Shown: positions 1 to 6,103 of the stretch, one piece after another
How positions within the stretch are numbered: the first letter of the stretch is position 1
How the letters are laid out: every line of letters begins with the position of its first letter
Assembly: GCA_002482845.1 (NCBI GenBank)
Contig: DLGT01000094.1
Span: 42,285 to 51,371 of the forward strand
DNA from: Saprospiraceae bacterium UBA7687
Lineage (GTDB): Bacteria; Bacteroidota; Bacteroidia; Chitinophagales; Saprospiraceae
Length of the DNA: 9,087 nucleotides
Direction of reading: 5' to 3'
The notes under the pieces: model-generated
What the model saw: only the letters and a program-made list of their open reading frames with translations
The model's database searches: none
Told to the model about the DNA's origin: nothing
Made by a program: the position numbers and the translations under genes

Positions 1-117
1 GAAGAAGAAGCTGAAGTGGATATCGCTGTAGTTCAATCAGAGATCGAGCGCTTAGAAGCTGAACTGAAAGAAGTAGAATCCCAAATGAGTAATTATTTGC
101 AAGAATTACTTGACTAA
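1..117 (+). CDS. hsdM: Type I restriction-modification methyltransferase subunit HsdM, C-terminal end only
   Basis: Only the last 38 codons are in the window; they are open from base 1 and end in TAA at 115-117. The encoded tail is a charged helix (EIERLEAELKEVESQM followed by SNYLQELLD), rich in Glu, Leu and Lys with heptad-like spacing. HsdM proteins commonly end in such a coiled-coil tail, which contacts the helices of HsdS in the methyltransferase complex. HsdM transfers a methyl group from S-adenosylmethionine to adenine at the site chosen by HsdS. No catalytic motif is visible because the N6-adenine methyltransferase domain lies to the left of the window. The identity rests on the tail pattern and on hsdS and hsdR downstream. 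The next gene starts 6 bp after the stop. Confidence 0.8.
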   Translation, partial: EEEAEVDIAVVQSEIERLEAELKEVESQMSNYLQELLD

Positions 118-123
118 GACCCT

Positions 124-1158
124 ATGGCAAAAGAAATAAAAAAGGCAGTAGAAGGATTTAATGAGATTTTACTTTATACCACACCGAATGGTAAAGTAAA
201 AGTAGAGATCTATTTGCAAAACGAAACCATCTGGCTCACTCAACAGAAGATTGCAGAGCTTTTTGGGGTACAACGACCAGCGATCACAAAGCATTTGAAA
301 AATATTTTCGAATCAGGGGAATTAAAAGAAGAAGTGGTTAGTTCCATTTTGGAACAGGCCACTCAACATGGTGCAATAGCGGATAAAATTCAAGTCTCTA
401 AGGTCAAATTTTATAATCTAGATGCCATCATTTCTGTTGGTTACCGTGTGAATAGTAGCCAAGCCACTGCTTTCCGGATATGGGCGACAGAAAAGCTAAA
501 AGAATACATCATCAAAGGTTTTACCATGGATGATGAACGCCTTAAAAACCCAAATAACATTTTTGGTAAAGATTATTTTGAAGAACAGCTTGCACGCATA
601 CGCGACATACGTAGCAGCGAACGTAGGTTCTACCAAAAGATTACAGACATTTATGCACAATGTAGTGCTGACTACAGACCAGATGATGATATCACAAAAA
701 CATTTTTTGCCACTGTACAAAATAAATTGCATTGGGCGATCACAGGACAGACAGCCGCAGAAATTATATCTTCCAGAGCTGACAGCACTAAAGAAAACAT
801 GGGTCTGAAAAACTGGAAAAATGGTCCAGATGGTAAAATCAGAAAAACAGATGTAAGCGTAGCAAAAAACTACCTTGACGAAAAAGAACTCGATGGGCTC
901 AATCGGATAGTCTCCATGTATCTCGATTATGCGGAGCTACAAGCCAATAAAGGTGTAGTGATGAATATGAAAGATTGGATAGTAAAATTAGACGCATTTT
1001 TGCAGTTTAATGAACAAGCCATATTACACAATGCAGGCAATGTAAGTCATGAAGTGGCCAAAGTACTGGCAGAAGGAGAATTTGAAAAATTCAGTAAAAA
1101 CCAAGACATAATTTATGAGAGCGATTTTGATCAACTGGCAAAAAAGCTAAAATCTTAA
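124..1158 (+). CDS. RhuM-family protein (virulence RhuM, PF13310-like), 344 aa
   Basis: This protein matches the pattern I know for the RhuM family. It has an N-terminal segment with a winged-helix look (residues 37-67, WLTQQKIAELFG then VQRPAITKHLKNIFESGEL) that resembles KilA-N/BRO-type DNA-binding regions. A conserved block follows (about 94-140, with YRVNS, FRIWA and the KGFTMDDERLKN stretch). The C-terminal half is helical and includes MKDWIVKLDAFL near 282-293. At 344 aa it is close to full family length and intact. The biochemical role is unknown. The family name comes from a Salmonella pathogenicity-island gene, and homologues are often found inside type I restriction-modification loci and mobile DNA. 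Start ATG 124 lies 6 bp after the hsdM stop, with no Shine-Dalgarno sequence, as is usual in Bacteroidota. It is probably co-transcribed with hsdM. A DNA-linked regulatory or toxin-like role is inference. Confidence 0.88.
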   Translation: MAKEIKKAVEGFNEILLYTTPNGKVKVEIYLQNETIWLTQQKIAELFGVQRPAITKHLKNIFESGELKEEVVSSILEQATQHGAIADKIQVSKVKFYNLDAIISVGYRVNSSQATAFRIWATEKLKEYIIKGFTMDDERLKNPNNIFGKDYFEEQLARIRDIRSSERRFYQKITDIYAQCSADYRPDDDITKTFFATVQNKLHWAITGQTAAEIISSRADSTKENMGLKNWKNGPDGKIRKTDVSVAKNYLDEKELDGLNRIVSMYLDYAELQANKGVVMNMKDWIVKLDAFLQFNEQAILHNAGNVSHEVAKVLAEGEFEKFSKNQDIIYESDFDQLAKKLKS

Positions 1159-1174
1159 ATTAAAAAATTAACCC

Positions 1175-2509
1175 ATGTACAACATTTTCGATAAAATAAA
1201 CCAGCTCCAATCCGAATTGTCAGGCCTAAAAATCTCTGATAAAGACCAACGAAGATTGGACGAAAAATTTCGTCTAGAGTTCAATTACAATTCCAATCAC
1301 ATGGAAGGTAATACACTGACTTATCAGGATACAAAAGTTTTATTGCTGAAAGATATCCTACCTCAAGGCAAACTATATGAGATGCGCGAGCTAGACGAAA
1401 TGAGAGCACATGACGCAGCATTTGAAATGATCAAAGAATGGGCCGCAGATAAGGAAAGGGAGATTTCTGAAACTGACATCAAAAATCTACACAAAATCAT
1501 TTTAGTAAAAAACTACTGGAATGATGCAAAGTCTCTTAAAGCGCAAAAATCGCGTAAAGAAATCAATGTTGGCAATTACAAGGAATCGCCAAATCATGTA
1601 GAATTACAAAATGGAGAAATCTTCCATTATGCAGAGCCTATAGAAGTACCAGCCAAAATGCAAGAATTGATGGAATGGTATCAGGATGAAAAAGATAGTT
1701 TGCATCCAATTACCCTAGCGGCAGTATTCCACCATAAATTTGTACTAATTCATCCATTTGATGATGGCAATGGCCGTATTTCAAGACTTTTGATGAATTA
1801 CATCCTAATACGTCAAGGCTACCCACCTGTAGTTATTAAATCTGCTAACAAAGATAAATATCTAAATGCACTTCGTCTAGCTGACGCGGGTGATATGGAG
1901 TCATTTATCACTTATATGGCAGAACAAGCAGAATGGAGTTTAGAGACTACCATTAAGGCAGTCAATGGTGTGAGCATCGAAGAAGCCAATGATTGGGAAA
2001 AAGAGATTACACTTCTCTCAAAGAATTTGAAATCAATCTCAGTAATACGCAATTTTGAAAATACAAATGAAAGAATTCAAGACAGTGTAATACCCCTTTT
2101 TAAAGAAATTAGAAATATGGCCTTTGAGAAATTTCTTATCTTGTTTAAAGATATAGATTTAAGTTATGTTATTGATGGGTGTACATTTAATATTGACTTT
2201 GATTCTAATTCACCAAATCCTAATAATCTACTAAATTTAATTAAGCCTTATGATGACCAACAATTATATTGTAGTGCTTCATTTTACAACTTTATCAATG
2301 AAAACAAAAAATCCTTTGATATTTATAGATATATAAACGTAAGGTTTGATAAAAAAAAATACATGGTTTATATGAATGATACAGAGCCTCAATATAGTGT
2401 CAATAATTTAATAAATAAACCTTTATCAAATATTGAAATATCAGAATTTGTTAACGAATTTTGTCGAAGAACAGTCGGGGAAATAAAGAAGAATATTGAA
2501 AAATTATAA
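1175..2509 (+). CDS. Fic-domain protein, class II (probable AMP transferase), 444 aa
   Basis: The Fic core motif is complete at residues 193-204: HPFDDGNGRISR, with catalytic His193, Asp197, the GNG anion-binding turn and both arginines. Fic enzymes usually transfer AMP from ATP to a hydroxyl side chain of a target protein. An inhibitory helix of the S/TxxxE(G/N) type lies upstream at residues 40-45 (SNHMEG, with Glu44 as the predicted inhibitory residue), so this is a class II Fic that should be autoinhibited. A flap-like beta segment (RKEINVGNYK, near 127-136) precedes the motif. Residues from about 285 to 444 form a C-terminal region I do not recognise. It is encoded by clearly more AT-rich DNA than the Fic core. 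The ATG lies 16 bp after the rhuM stop behind an A-rich leader. Fic genes with this layout often occur in type I restriction loci; the target here is unknown. Confidence 0.9.
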   Translation: MYNIFDKINQLQSELSGLKISDKDQRRLDEKFRLEFNYNSNHMEGNTLTYQDTKVLLLKDILPQGKLYEMRELDEMRAHDAAFEMIKEWAADKEREISETDIKNLHKIILVKNYWNDAKSLKAQKSRKEINVGNYKESPNHVELQNGEIFHYAEPIEVPAKMQELMEWYQDEKDSLHPITLAAVFHHKFVLIHPFDDGNGRISRLLMNYILIRQGYPPVVIKSANKDKYLNALRLADAGDMESFITYMAEQAEWSLETTIKAVNGVSIEEANDWEKEITLLSKNLKSISVIRNFENTNERIQDSVIPLFKEIRNMAFEKFLILFKDIDLSYVIDGCTFNIDFDSNSPNPNNLLNLIKPYDDQQLYCSASFYNFINENKKSFDIYRYINVRFDKKKYMVYMNDTEPQYSVNNLINKPLSNIEISEFVNEFCRRTVGEIKKNIEKL

Positions 2510-2517
2510 TCATTAAA

Positions 2518-3288
2518 ATGATCCAACAATTTCAAATCAGTTTTAATAAATTCATACAAATGGCAAAAAAATCAAATGGGAGTAGATTATGGTTTCTAGG
2601 TGCATTTTTATTATGGCTTGCTAGTTATTTTGTAATCAGATTTATATTTAAATTAGAAAAAGGAGATGCTGGCACATTTGGTGATCAATTTGGCGCCATC
2701 AATGCCTTATTCACAGGTCTTTCTTTTGCAGGTATCATCATCACATTAAGACTACAACAAGAAGAGTTATCAGCACAACGAAGAGAGTTTATGACAAATA
2801 GGGCAACAAATCAACTCTACCAACAAGTAGTTCTTATAAATACTGCATTCAATAGTTTAAAGTATTATGACTTATTTGGAAATGCGTCTGTAGGGCAGAA
2901 ATTCCAACCATATGATGGAATTGCAGCCTATAATTCAATTATTTTTGATCTTGATAAAATTATAAATTTAGAAAAAGATAAAAATGATATAATGCCAAAA
3001 ATAGTAGGCAATACAAGCCAATTATTAAGAATAACAACTAATTCAGTGAAATTATTGAAAAGAATAAGAGAAATTGAAAATATGTCTGATGCAGACGCCC
3101 AGCTTCTATATGAAACATTTACTTATAACATTGACTCAGGAATTTGGGAAATAGCGCATAAATTAAATTTAATTGACAAAAATGGACTTGATCCGAAAAT
3201 TCTAAAAGATTATGAATATGAAGTTCATAAAATACTAGAATTTAAAGTTGAGTTTACAAGATTAAATAATTTAGTTAAAGGAAGTTAA
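2518..3288 (+). CDS. Putative phage abortive-infection membrane protein (AbiC-like), 256 aa
   Basis: The N-terminal part has two predicted membrane helices, about residues 24-44 (LWFLGAFLLWLASYFVIRFI) and 57-77 (from FGAINALF to ITLRL). They are separated by a short charged loop with GTFGDQFG. A helix rich in Gln and Glu (LQQEELSAQRREF, 79-91) follows directly. This helix, GDQFGA-type loop, helix and QQEEL arrangement is what I associate with proteins annotated as putative phage abortive infection proteins (PF16872-like). The remaining 160 residues are soluble, helical and AT-rich in coding, without a catalytic motif I recognise. The protein is probably anchored in the inner membrane with a cytoplasmic C-terminal part. 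A second possible start at Met15 (2560) would still keep both helices. The stop shares one base with the hsdS start (TAATG, 3286-3290), so the two are probably translationally coupled. The abortive-infection role is inferred from family resemblance and context. Confidence 0.72.
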   Translation: MIQQFQISFNKFIQMAKKSNGSRLWFLGAFLLWLASYFVIRFIFKLEKGDAGTFGDQFGAINALFTGLSFAGIIITLRLQQEELSAQRREFMTNRATNQLYQQVVLINTAFNSLKYYDLFGNASVGQKFQPYDGIAAYNSIIFDLDKIINLEKDKNDIMPKIVGNTSQLLRITTNSVKLLKRIREIENMSDADAQLLYETFTYNIDSGIWEIAHKLNLIDKNGLDPKILKDYEYEVHKILEFKVEFTRLNNLVKGS

Positions 3289-4508
3289 TGAAAGACATAA
3301 TAAATAATAAAAAGCAATTGTATAATACGGAAATTCCAACAGAATGGGTTGTAAAGAAATTGAGTGAATGTTGTTTAGTTAAGGGTGATTATGGAATTAA
3401 TGCACCTGCCGTTGAGTTTGAAAATAATTTACCAGTATATTTGAGAATTACAGATATTGATGACAATGGTAATTATTCCCTTAGTAAAAAAGTATCTGTT
3501 AATGATCCAAATTATAAGCAGTTTATTTTAAATGAAGGGGACATTGTATTTGTTAGAACTGGTGCAACTGTTGGGAAAACTTATCTTTACAAGCCTCAAG
3601 ATGGAATCCTTGTGTTTGCAGGTTTCTTAATTAGGTTCAGAACTAATGATAACGTTTTAACAAAATCACATCTTAAATATTTTACAGAAACAAAACATTA
3701 TTGGGATTGGGTTAAGACTATCTCTATGAGAAGTGGTCAACCTGGAATAAATGCCGAAGAATATGGCTCATTACTAATCCCACTTCCTCCTCTCCCCGAG
3801 CAAAAAGCCATAACATCCGTCCTCTCCACCTGGGATGATGCTCTCCACAAAACAGAACAGCTCATCACCCAAAAAGAACTCCGTAAAAAATGGCTCATGC
3901 AGCAATTGCTTACTGGCAAGAAGCGATTGAGTGGGTTTGATGGAGAGTGGAAAAAACTTGGCGCGGGTGAAGTTTTCAAAAGTATAACAAAAAAAGGTTA
4001 TGCTAATGAAGAACTTCTTTCGGCTACCCAAGACAGAGGGATGATACCTAGAACAATGTTAGAAGGTAGAGTTACGATGCCTACAACAGGTACTGAAGGA
4101 TTTAAGCTTGTAGAAATTGGTGATTTTATCATTAGCTTGCGTTCATTCCAAGGGGGATTGGAATACTCATACTATAGAGGATTAGTTAGTCCAGCTTACA
4201 CAGTTCTGAAACCGAAAAAAGAGATCTGTGATGAATTTTATAAGCAATATTACAAATCCTCAGATTTTATTGGTCATTTATCTATTGCAGTTATTGGGAT
4301 AAGAGATGGAAAACAAATAAGTTATGACGATTTTTGTACGGTCAGGATACCATTCCCTTCAGTAGAAGAACAAACCGCCATTGCCCAAGTCTTGCAAGCC
4401 GCAGACAAAGAGATCACACTTCTCCGAGCCAAAGCAGACAAACTCCGAGAGCAAAAAAAAGGATTGATGCAGATGTTATTGACAGGGAAAAAAAGATTAA
4501 AAATATAA
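3288..4508 (+). CDS. hsdS: Type I restriction-modification specificity subunit HsdS, 406 aa
   Basis: HsdS recognises the two halves of a split DNA target and positions HsdM and HsdR. The usual layout is clear: target-recognition domain 1 (about residues 15-165), a central conserved helix region (166-220, with LPPLPEQKAI and LMQQLLTGKKRL at 203-214), target-recognition domain 2 (about 221-355), and a distal conserved region (356-406, with FPSVEEQTAI and LMQMLLTGKKRL at 393-404). The two helix regions are internal repeats of each other, as expected for the pseudo-symmetric subunit. The length is normal and the gene looks intact. Base composition is mosaic: the central conserved region (3781-3900) is about 49% GC by hand count while the DNA upstream is near 20%, consistent with exchange of recognition domains between alleles. 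The start overlaps the previous stop by one base; the next gene begins 3 bp after the stop. The DNA target cannot be read from the sequence. Confidence 0.96.
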   Translation: MKDIINNKKQLYNTEIPTEWVVKKLSECCLVKGDYGINAPAVEFENNLPVYLRITDIDDNGNYSLSKKVSVNDPNYKQFILNEGDIVFVRTGATVGKTYLYKPQDGILVFAGFLIRFRTNDNVLTKSHLKYFTETKHYWDWVKTISMRSGQPGINAEEYGSLLIPLPPLPEQKAITSVLSTWDDALHKTEQLITQKELRKKWLMQQLLTGKKRLSGFDGEWKKLGAGEVFKSITKKGYANEELLSATQDRGMIPRTMLEGRVTMPTTGTEGFKLVEIGDFIISLRSFQGGLEYSYYRGLVSPAYTVLKPKKEICDEFYKQYYKSSDFIGHLSIAVIGIRDGKQISYDDFCTVRIPFPSVEEQTAIAQVLQAADKEITLLRAKADKLREQKKGLMQMLLTGKKRLKI

Positions 4509-4511
4509 GAT

Positions 4512-5207
4512 ATGGATTTTGAAGTATATTGTGACGAAAGTGGTCTAGAAGCCCTTACGAGAAAAGATGCGCATCTTTATACAGGAATTGGAGGCATTTG
4601 GATACCAAGTGAATACAGAGATACATTAAAAGATGAGGTAAAAAAGATAAAGCTTAAACATAATATTATGGGCGAGCTAAAATGGAAAAAATTATCACCA
4701 CGATATATCGAAGTTTACAAGGATATAGTTGATTATTTTTTTGCATCCGATTATATTAGGTTTAGAGTAGTTCTTATAGAAGCAGATAAGATTGATAATC
4801 TAAAGTTCAATAATGAAGATGCTGAATTAGGGTTTTATAAATTTTATTACCAACTTTTACATCATTGGATATTTGACTTTAATACATATGATATTTTTGT
4901 GGACTTAAAAATCAATCGTAATAAAGGCAGATTAAAAGAATTGGGGAGAGTACTTGATTATTCTAACTTAACTTCTGATATTAAACAAGTTCAAGGATTA
5001 CCTTCTGATGAATCGCTAGGTATTCAACTTGCCGATATACTAACGGGCTTAGTTGTGTCAAAATTTAATAATGAAATTTCTGGTTTTGCAAAGAAACATA
5101 TAATTGAACACGTTGAAAATACTTATCTTAAGAAGCCAATTTCACCTACCGGCAAATGGGAAGAAAAAGTAAACATATTTAAGATCAATTTAAAGGGCGG
5201 TTGGTAA
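4512..5207 (+). CDS. DUF3800-family protein, 231 aa (RNase H-fold-like)
   Basis: The protein begins with the DUF3800 signature YCDESG (residues 6-11, Asp8 and Glu9). GELKW (54-58), an acidic strand ending in Asp131 (YDIFVDLK, 126-133) and the C-terminal QLADILTGLV (172-181, Asp175) follow. The series of acidic residues on predicted strands suggests a metal-dependent nuclease-like fold of the RNase H type; catalysis has not been shown for this protein and is inference. The length (231 aa) is typical. The gene lies 3 bp after hsdS and its stop is separated by one base from the next ATG, so the two downstream genes look like a fixed pair translated together. DUF3800 genes are frequent in defence islands and on phages and plasmids. 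Its coding DNA is more AT-rich than hsdM or hsdR, like the other accessory genes here. Confidence 0.85.
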   Translation: MDFEVYCDESGLEALTRKDAHLYTGIGGIWIPSEYRDTLKDEVKKIKLKHNIMGELKWKKLSPRYIEVYKDIVDYFFASDYIRFRVVLIEADKIDNLKFNNEDAELGFYKFYYQLLHHWIFDFNTYDIFVDLKINRNKGRLKELGRVLDYSNLTSDIKQVQGLPSDESLGIQLADILTGLVVSKFNNEISGFAKKHIIEHVENTYLKKPISPTGKWEEKVNIFKINLKGGW

Positions 5208-5208
5208 T

Positions 5209-5643
5209 ATGGAATATCAGTTAACTTACCTATCATCAGAAGATGCTTACAGAGAGTTGTATTTAAATACTTATTGTGATCAATCAAAACCCATAATATC
5301 CTTTGATGGAATAACTGTAAAATTTTTTCCAGAAAGATTTGAACATGCATTTTTCGAAAGTGTAAATAGACAATTAGGAGACAAAGCCCAGTTTTCAAAC
5401 CAACGAGCCGAGCGTATTTTATGGATTAAAGAAACTCTAGAAGATCCAACAGCAGATCTCAGAATAGGGTGGGATAAAAAATCTAAAAGTTATGATAAGT
5501 CATACAGAGTAGCTATTGTCAAGAATGATTATGTTGTGATCATTTGGATTAAAAATGAACTGTTTGCCACATTTATAACAGCATATGTTGCAGATAATTC
5601 TATCAATAAAATTTTAACAAGTCCGAAATGGGAAAGGAAATAA
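5209..5643 (+). CDS. Hypothetical protein, 144 aa, partner of the DUF3800 gene; possible BECR-fold nuclease-like protein
   Basis: I do not recognise a named family with certainty. The first 40 residues look like a separate N-terminal segment. The rest has a recurring pattern: FEHAFFES (44-51, His46), a helix with Arg66, Arg69, Ile70 and Ile73 ending in LEDP (77-80), then strands YRVAIV (99-104) and YVVIIWI (108-114), and a final FITAYVAD (122-129). A helix with a spaced Arg and a terminal Pro, two or three strands, and a last strand with T-A-Y is how small RelE/Barnase/EndoU-type (BECR or PBECR) nuclease domains look. That is a weak fold-level inference, not an identification. The gene starts one base after the DUF3800 stop, so coupling with that gene is very likely. 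Its TAA (5641-5643) runs directly into a nine-A tract that forms the terminator tail of a minus-strand RNA. Confidence 0.75.
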   Translation: MEYQLTYLSSEDAYRELYLNTYCDQSKPIISFDGITVKFFPERFEHAFFESVNRQLGDKAQFSNQRAERILWIKETLEDPTADLRIGWDKKSKSYDKSYRVAIVKNDYVVIIWIKNELFATFITAYVADNSINKILTSPKWERK

Positions 5644-5672
5644 AAAAAAACGCTGATTACTGGTTCAGCGTT
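5642..5672 (-). terminator. Intrinsic terminator for leftward transcription
   Basis: The arms AACGCTGA (minus strand 5672-5665) and TCAGCGTT (5656-5649) form an 8-bp stem with an 8-nt loop. Nine T residues follow on the minus strand (5650-5642, the last arm base included). On the plus strand the hairpin is not followed by a T-run, so it should act only on leftward transcripts. It abuts the stop codon of the 144-aa gene. Confidence 0.75.
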
Positions 5673-5709
5673 CGAAACCTCTGTAGATTCCCTACCAAGG
5701 GTAAAGAAC
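5642..5709 (-). ncRNA. Candidate small RNA A, about 65-70 nt, minus strand
   Basis: On the minus strand a promoter-like site (5743-5714) is followed within a few bases by a compact structured stretch that ends in a textbook intrinsic terminator at 5672-5642. Visible elements in transcription order are a small hairpin CCCT-TGGT-AGGG (5701-5690); GGTT (5679-5676), which can pair with AACC (5665-5662); and the terminator hairpin AACGCTGA/TCAGCGTT with a U9 tail. The GGTT/AACC pairing and the terminator stem interlock, so a pseudoknot or a switch between the two is possible. The exact 5' end is estimated from usual promoter-to-start spacing. The RNA lies wholly in the 3' untranslated region of the operon and is antisense to it. 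No known RNA family was identified; Bacteroidota RNA motifs such as Flavo-1 are worth comparing. Confidence 0.6.
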
Positions 5710-5793
5710 GGTGCAAATATATGCCTATTTTAAACAACAACAACATCATCAATAAAATAATTTCAAAAAATAGTCATTTTTATTTTAATTATG
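5649..5793. repeat. Imperfect direct repeat, copy A (promoter plus small-RNA unit)
   Basis: This is the left copy of a unit that recurs at 5929-6062 in the same orientation. The core 5650-5710 matches 5929-5987 at 54 of 61 aligned positions by hand alignment (five substitutions, two one-base gaps). The remaining AT-rich part also aligns, including CAACAACAAC, ATAATTTCAAAAAA and a TAGT-ATTTTTATT stretch, with small gaps. Substitutions in the hairpin keep pairing, which argues for a conserved RNA rather than a random duplication. No terminal inverted repeats or target-site duplication are visible, so a mobile-element origin is not supported. Confidence 0.85.
5714..5743 (-). promoter_or_regulatory. 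Bacteroidota-type promoter for small RNA A
   Basis: On the minus strand TATATTTG (5721-5714) matches the Bacteroidota -7 consensus TAnnTTTG exactly. A TTG (5743-5741) lies 19 nt upstream, in the expected place for the -33 element, within a short GTT-repeat run. The same layout and spacing recur in copy B although the -7 sequence itself differs, which supports function. Confidence 0.68.
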
Positions 5794-5814
5794 TAAAAAT
5801 AGTATTGTCAGAAA

Positions 5815-5985
5815 ATAAAAAACCACGGTTATACAACCGTGGTTTTTGTTGCGGCCCGATCAGGACAAGCGGTCTTGACCAAGTCGACTTAATTTTTCGA
5901 TCGGGGACTCCCCAATCCATTTTTCTTGACGCTGATTGCGGGTTCAGCATTCGAAACCTTTGTAAATCCCTACCAAGGTAAAGAA
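5815..5985 (-). ncRNA. Candidate small RNA B, about 170 nt, minus strand
   Basis: The 5' part (5985-5929) is the second copy of the core found in small RNA A. The hairpin is kept with a wobble pair (TGCTGA/TCAGCG), but the T-tract after it is missing (GTCAAG instead). Leftward transcription should therefore continue to the bidirectional terminator at 5847-5817. The extra sequence, 5928-5848, has its own potential structure: GGGGA-G-TCCCC (5913-5903), GATC-containing arms 5905-5899 and 5861-5855, which enclose 37 nt, a perfect palindrome AAGTCGACTT (5881-5890), and GGTC/GACC arms (5871-5880). A reading frame crosses part of the region on each strand, but neither looks protein-like. Ends are estimated. 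A degenerate second copy with no function is the alternative. Confidence 0.5.
5817..5847. terminator. Strong bidirectional intrinsic terminator
   Basis: The arms AAAAACCACGGTT (5818-5830) and AACCGTGGTTTTT (5835-5847) give a perfect 13-bp stem with a 4-nt loop. The A-run on the left and T-run on the right make it work in both directions. It should end the defence operon coming from the left and the minus-strand small RNA B coming from the right, and so separates hsdR from the upstream operon. Confidence 0.9.
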
Positions 5986-6062
5986 CGTTACAAAAGTATA
6001 TCTTTTACAGATAACAACAACAATATAATTTCAAAAAAATAGTAATTTTTATTACAATAATG
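5929..6062. repeat. Imperfect direct repeat, copy B (promoter plus small-RNA unit)
   Basis: This is the right copy of the unit at 5649-5793, in the same orientation and slightly shorter because of small gaps in the AT-rich part. The core 5929-5987 is nearly identical to copy A. The AT-rich part (ATAATTTCAAAAAAA, TAGTAATTTTTATT) also aligns, up to the AATG at 6059-6062. That AT-rich part is upstream sequence for the minus-strand promoter, so the duplication covers regulatory region, promoter and RNA core together. Confidence 0.85.
5991..6020 (-). promoter_or_regulatory. Bacteroidota-type promoter for small RNA B
   Basis: On the minus strand TACTTTTG (5998-5991) fits the TAnnTTTG consensus. 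TTG (6020-6018) sits 19 nt upstream, the same spacing as in copy A. The two -7 boxes differ at variable positions but keep the fixed TA and TTTG, as expected if the element is under selection. Confidence 0.65.
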
Positions 6063-6103
6063 GCACGCAAAGAAATACGAATGAGTCTTAACCAACATAA
6101 TCA

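Noticed and set aside
3737..4031. Minus-strand reading frames within hsdS
   Set aside because: They are shadows of the GC-richer conserved helix region of hsdS on the other strand, with no start context or protein resemblance.
5649..5710. tRNA or tRNA fragment, suggested by GGTTTCGAA on the minus strand
   Set aside because: No cloverleaf, acceptor stem pairing or anticodon arm can be drawn, and the downstream arm ends in an intrinsic terminator with a U-tract.
5628..5981. 117-codon plus-strand reading frame overlapping the end of the 144-aa gene
   Set aside because: It crosses the bidirectional terminator and both RNA repeats, its peptide is repeat-derived (two similar RNLC segments come from copies A and B), and it overlaps a better gene in another frame.
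5649..6062. Insertion sequence or MITE made of the two repeats
   Set aside because: The copies are direct, without terminal inverted repeats, target-site duplications or a transposase gene. Promoter and terminator signals explain the conserved parts better.
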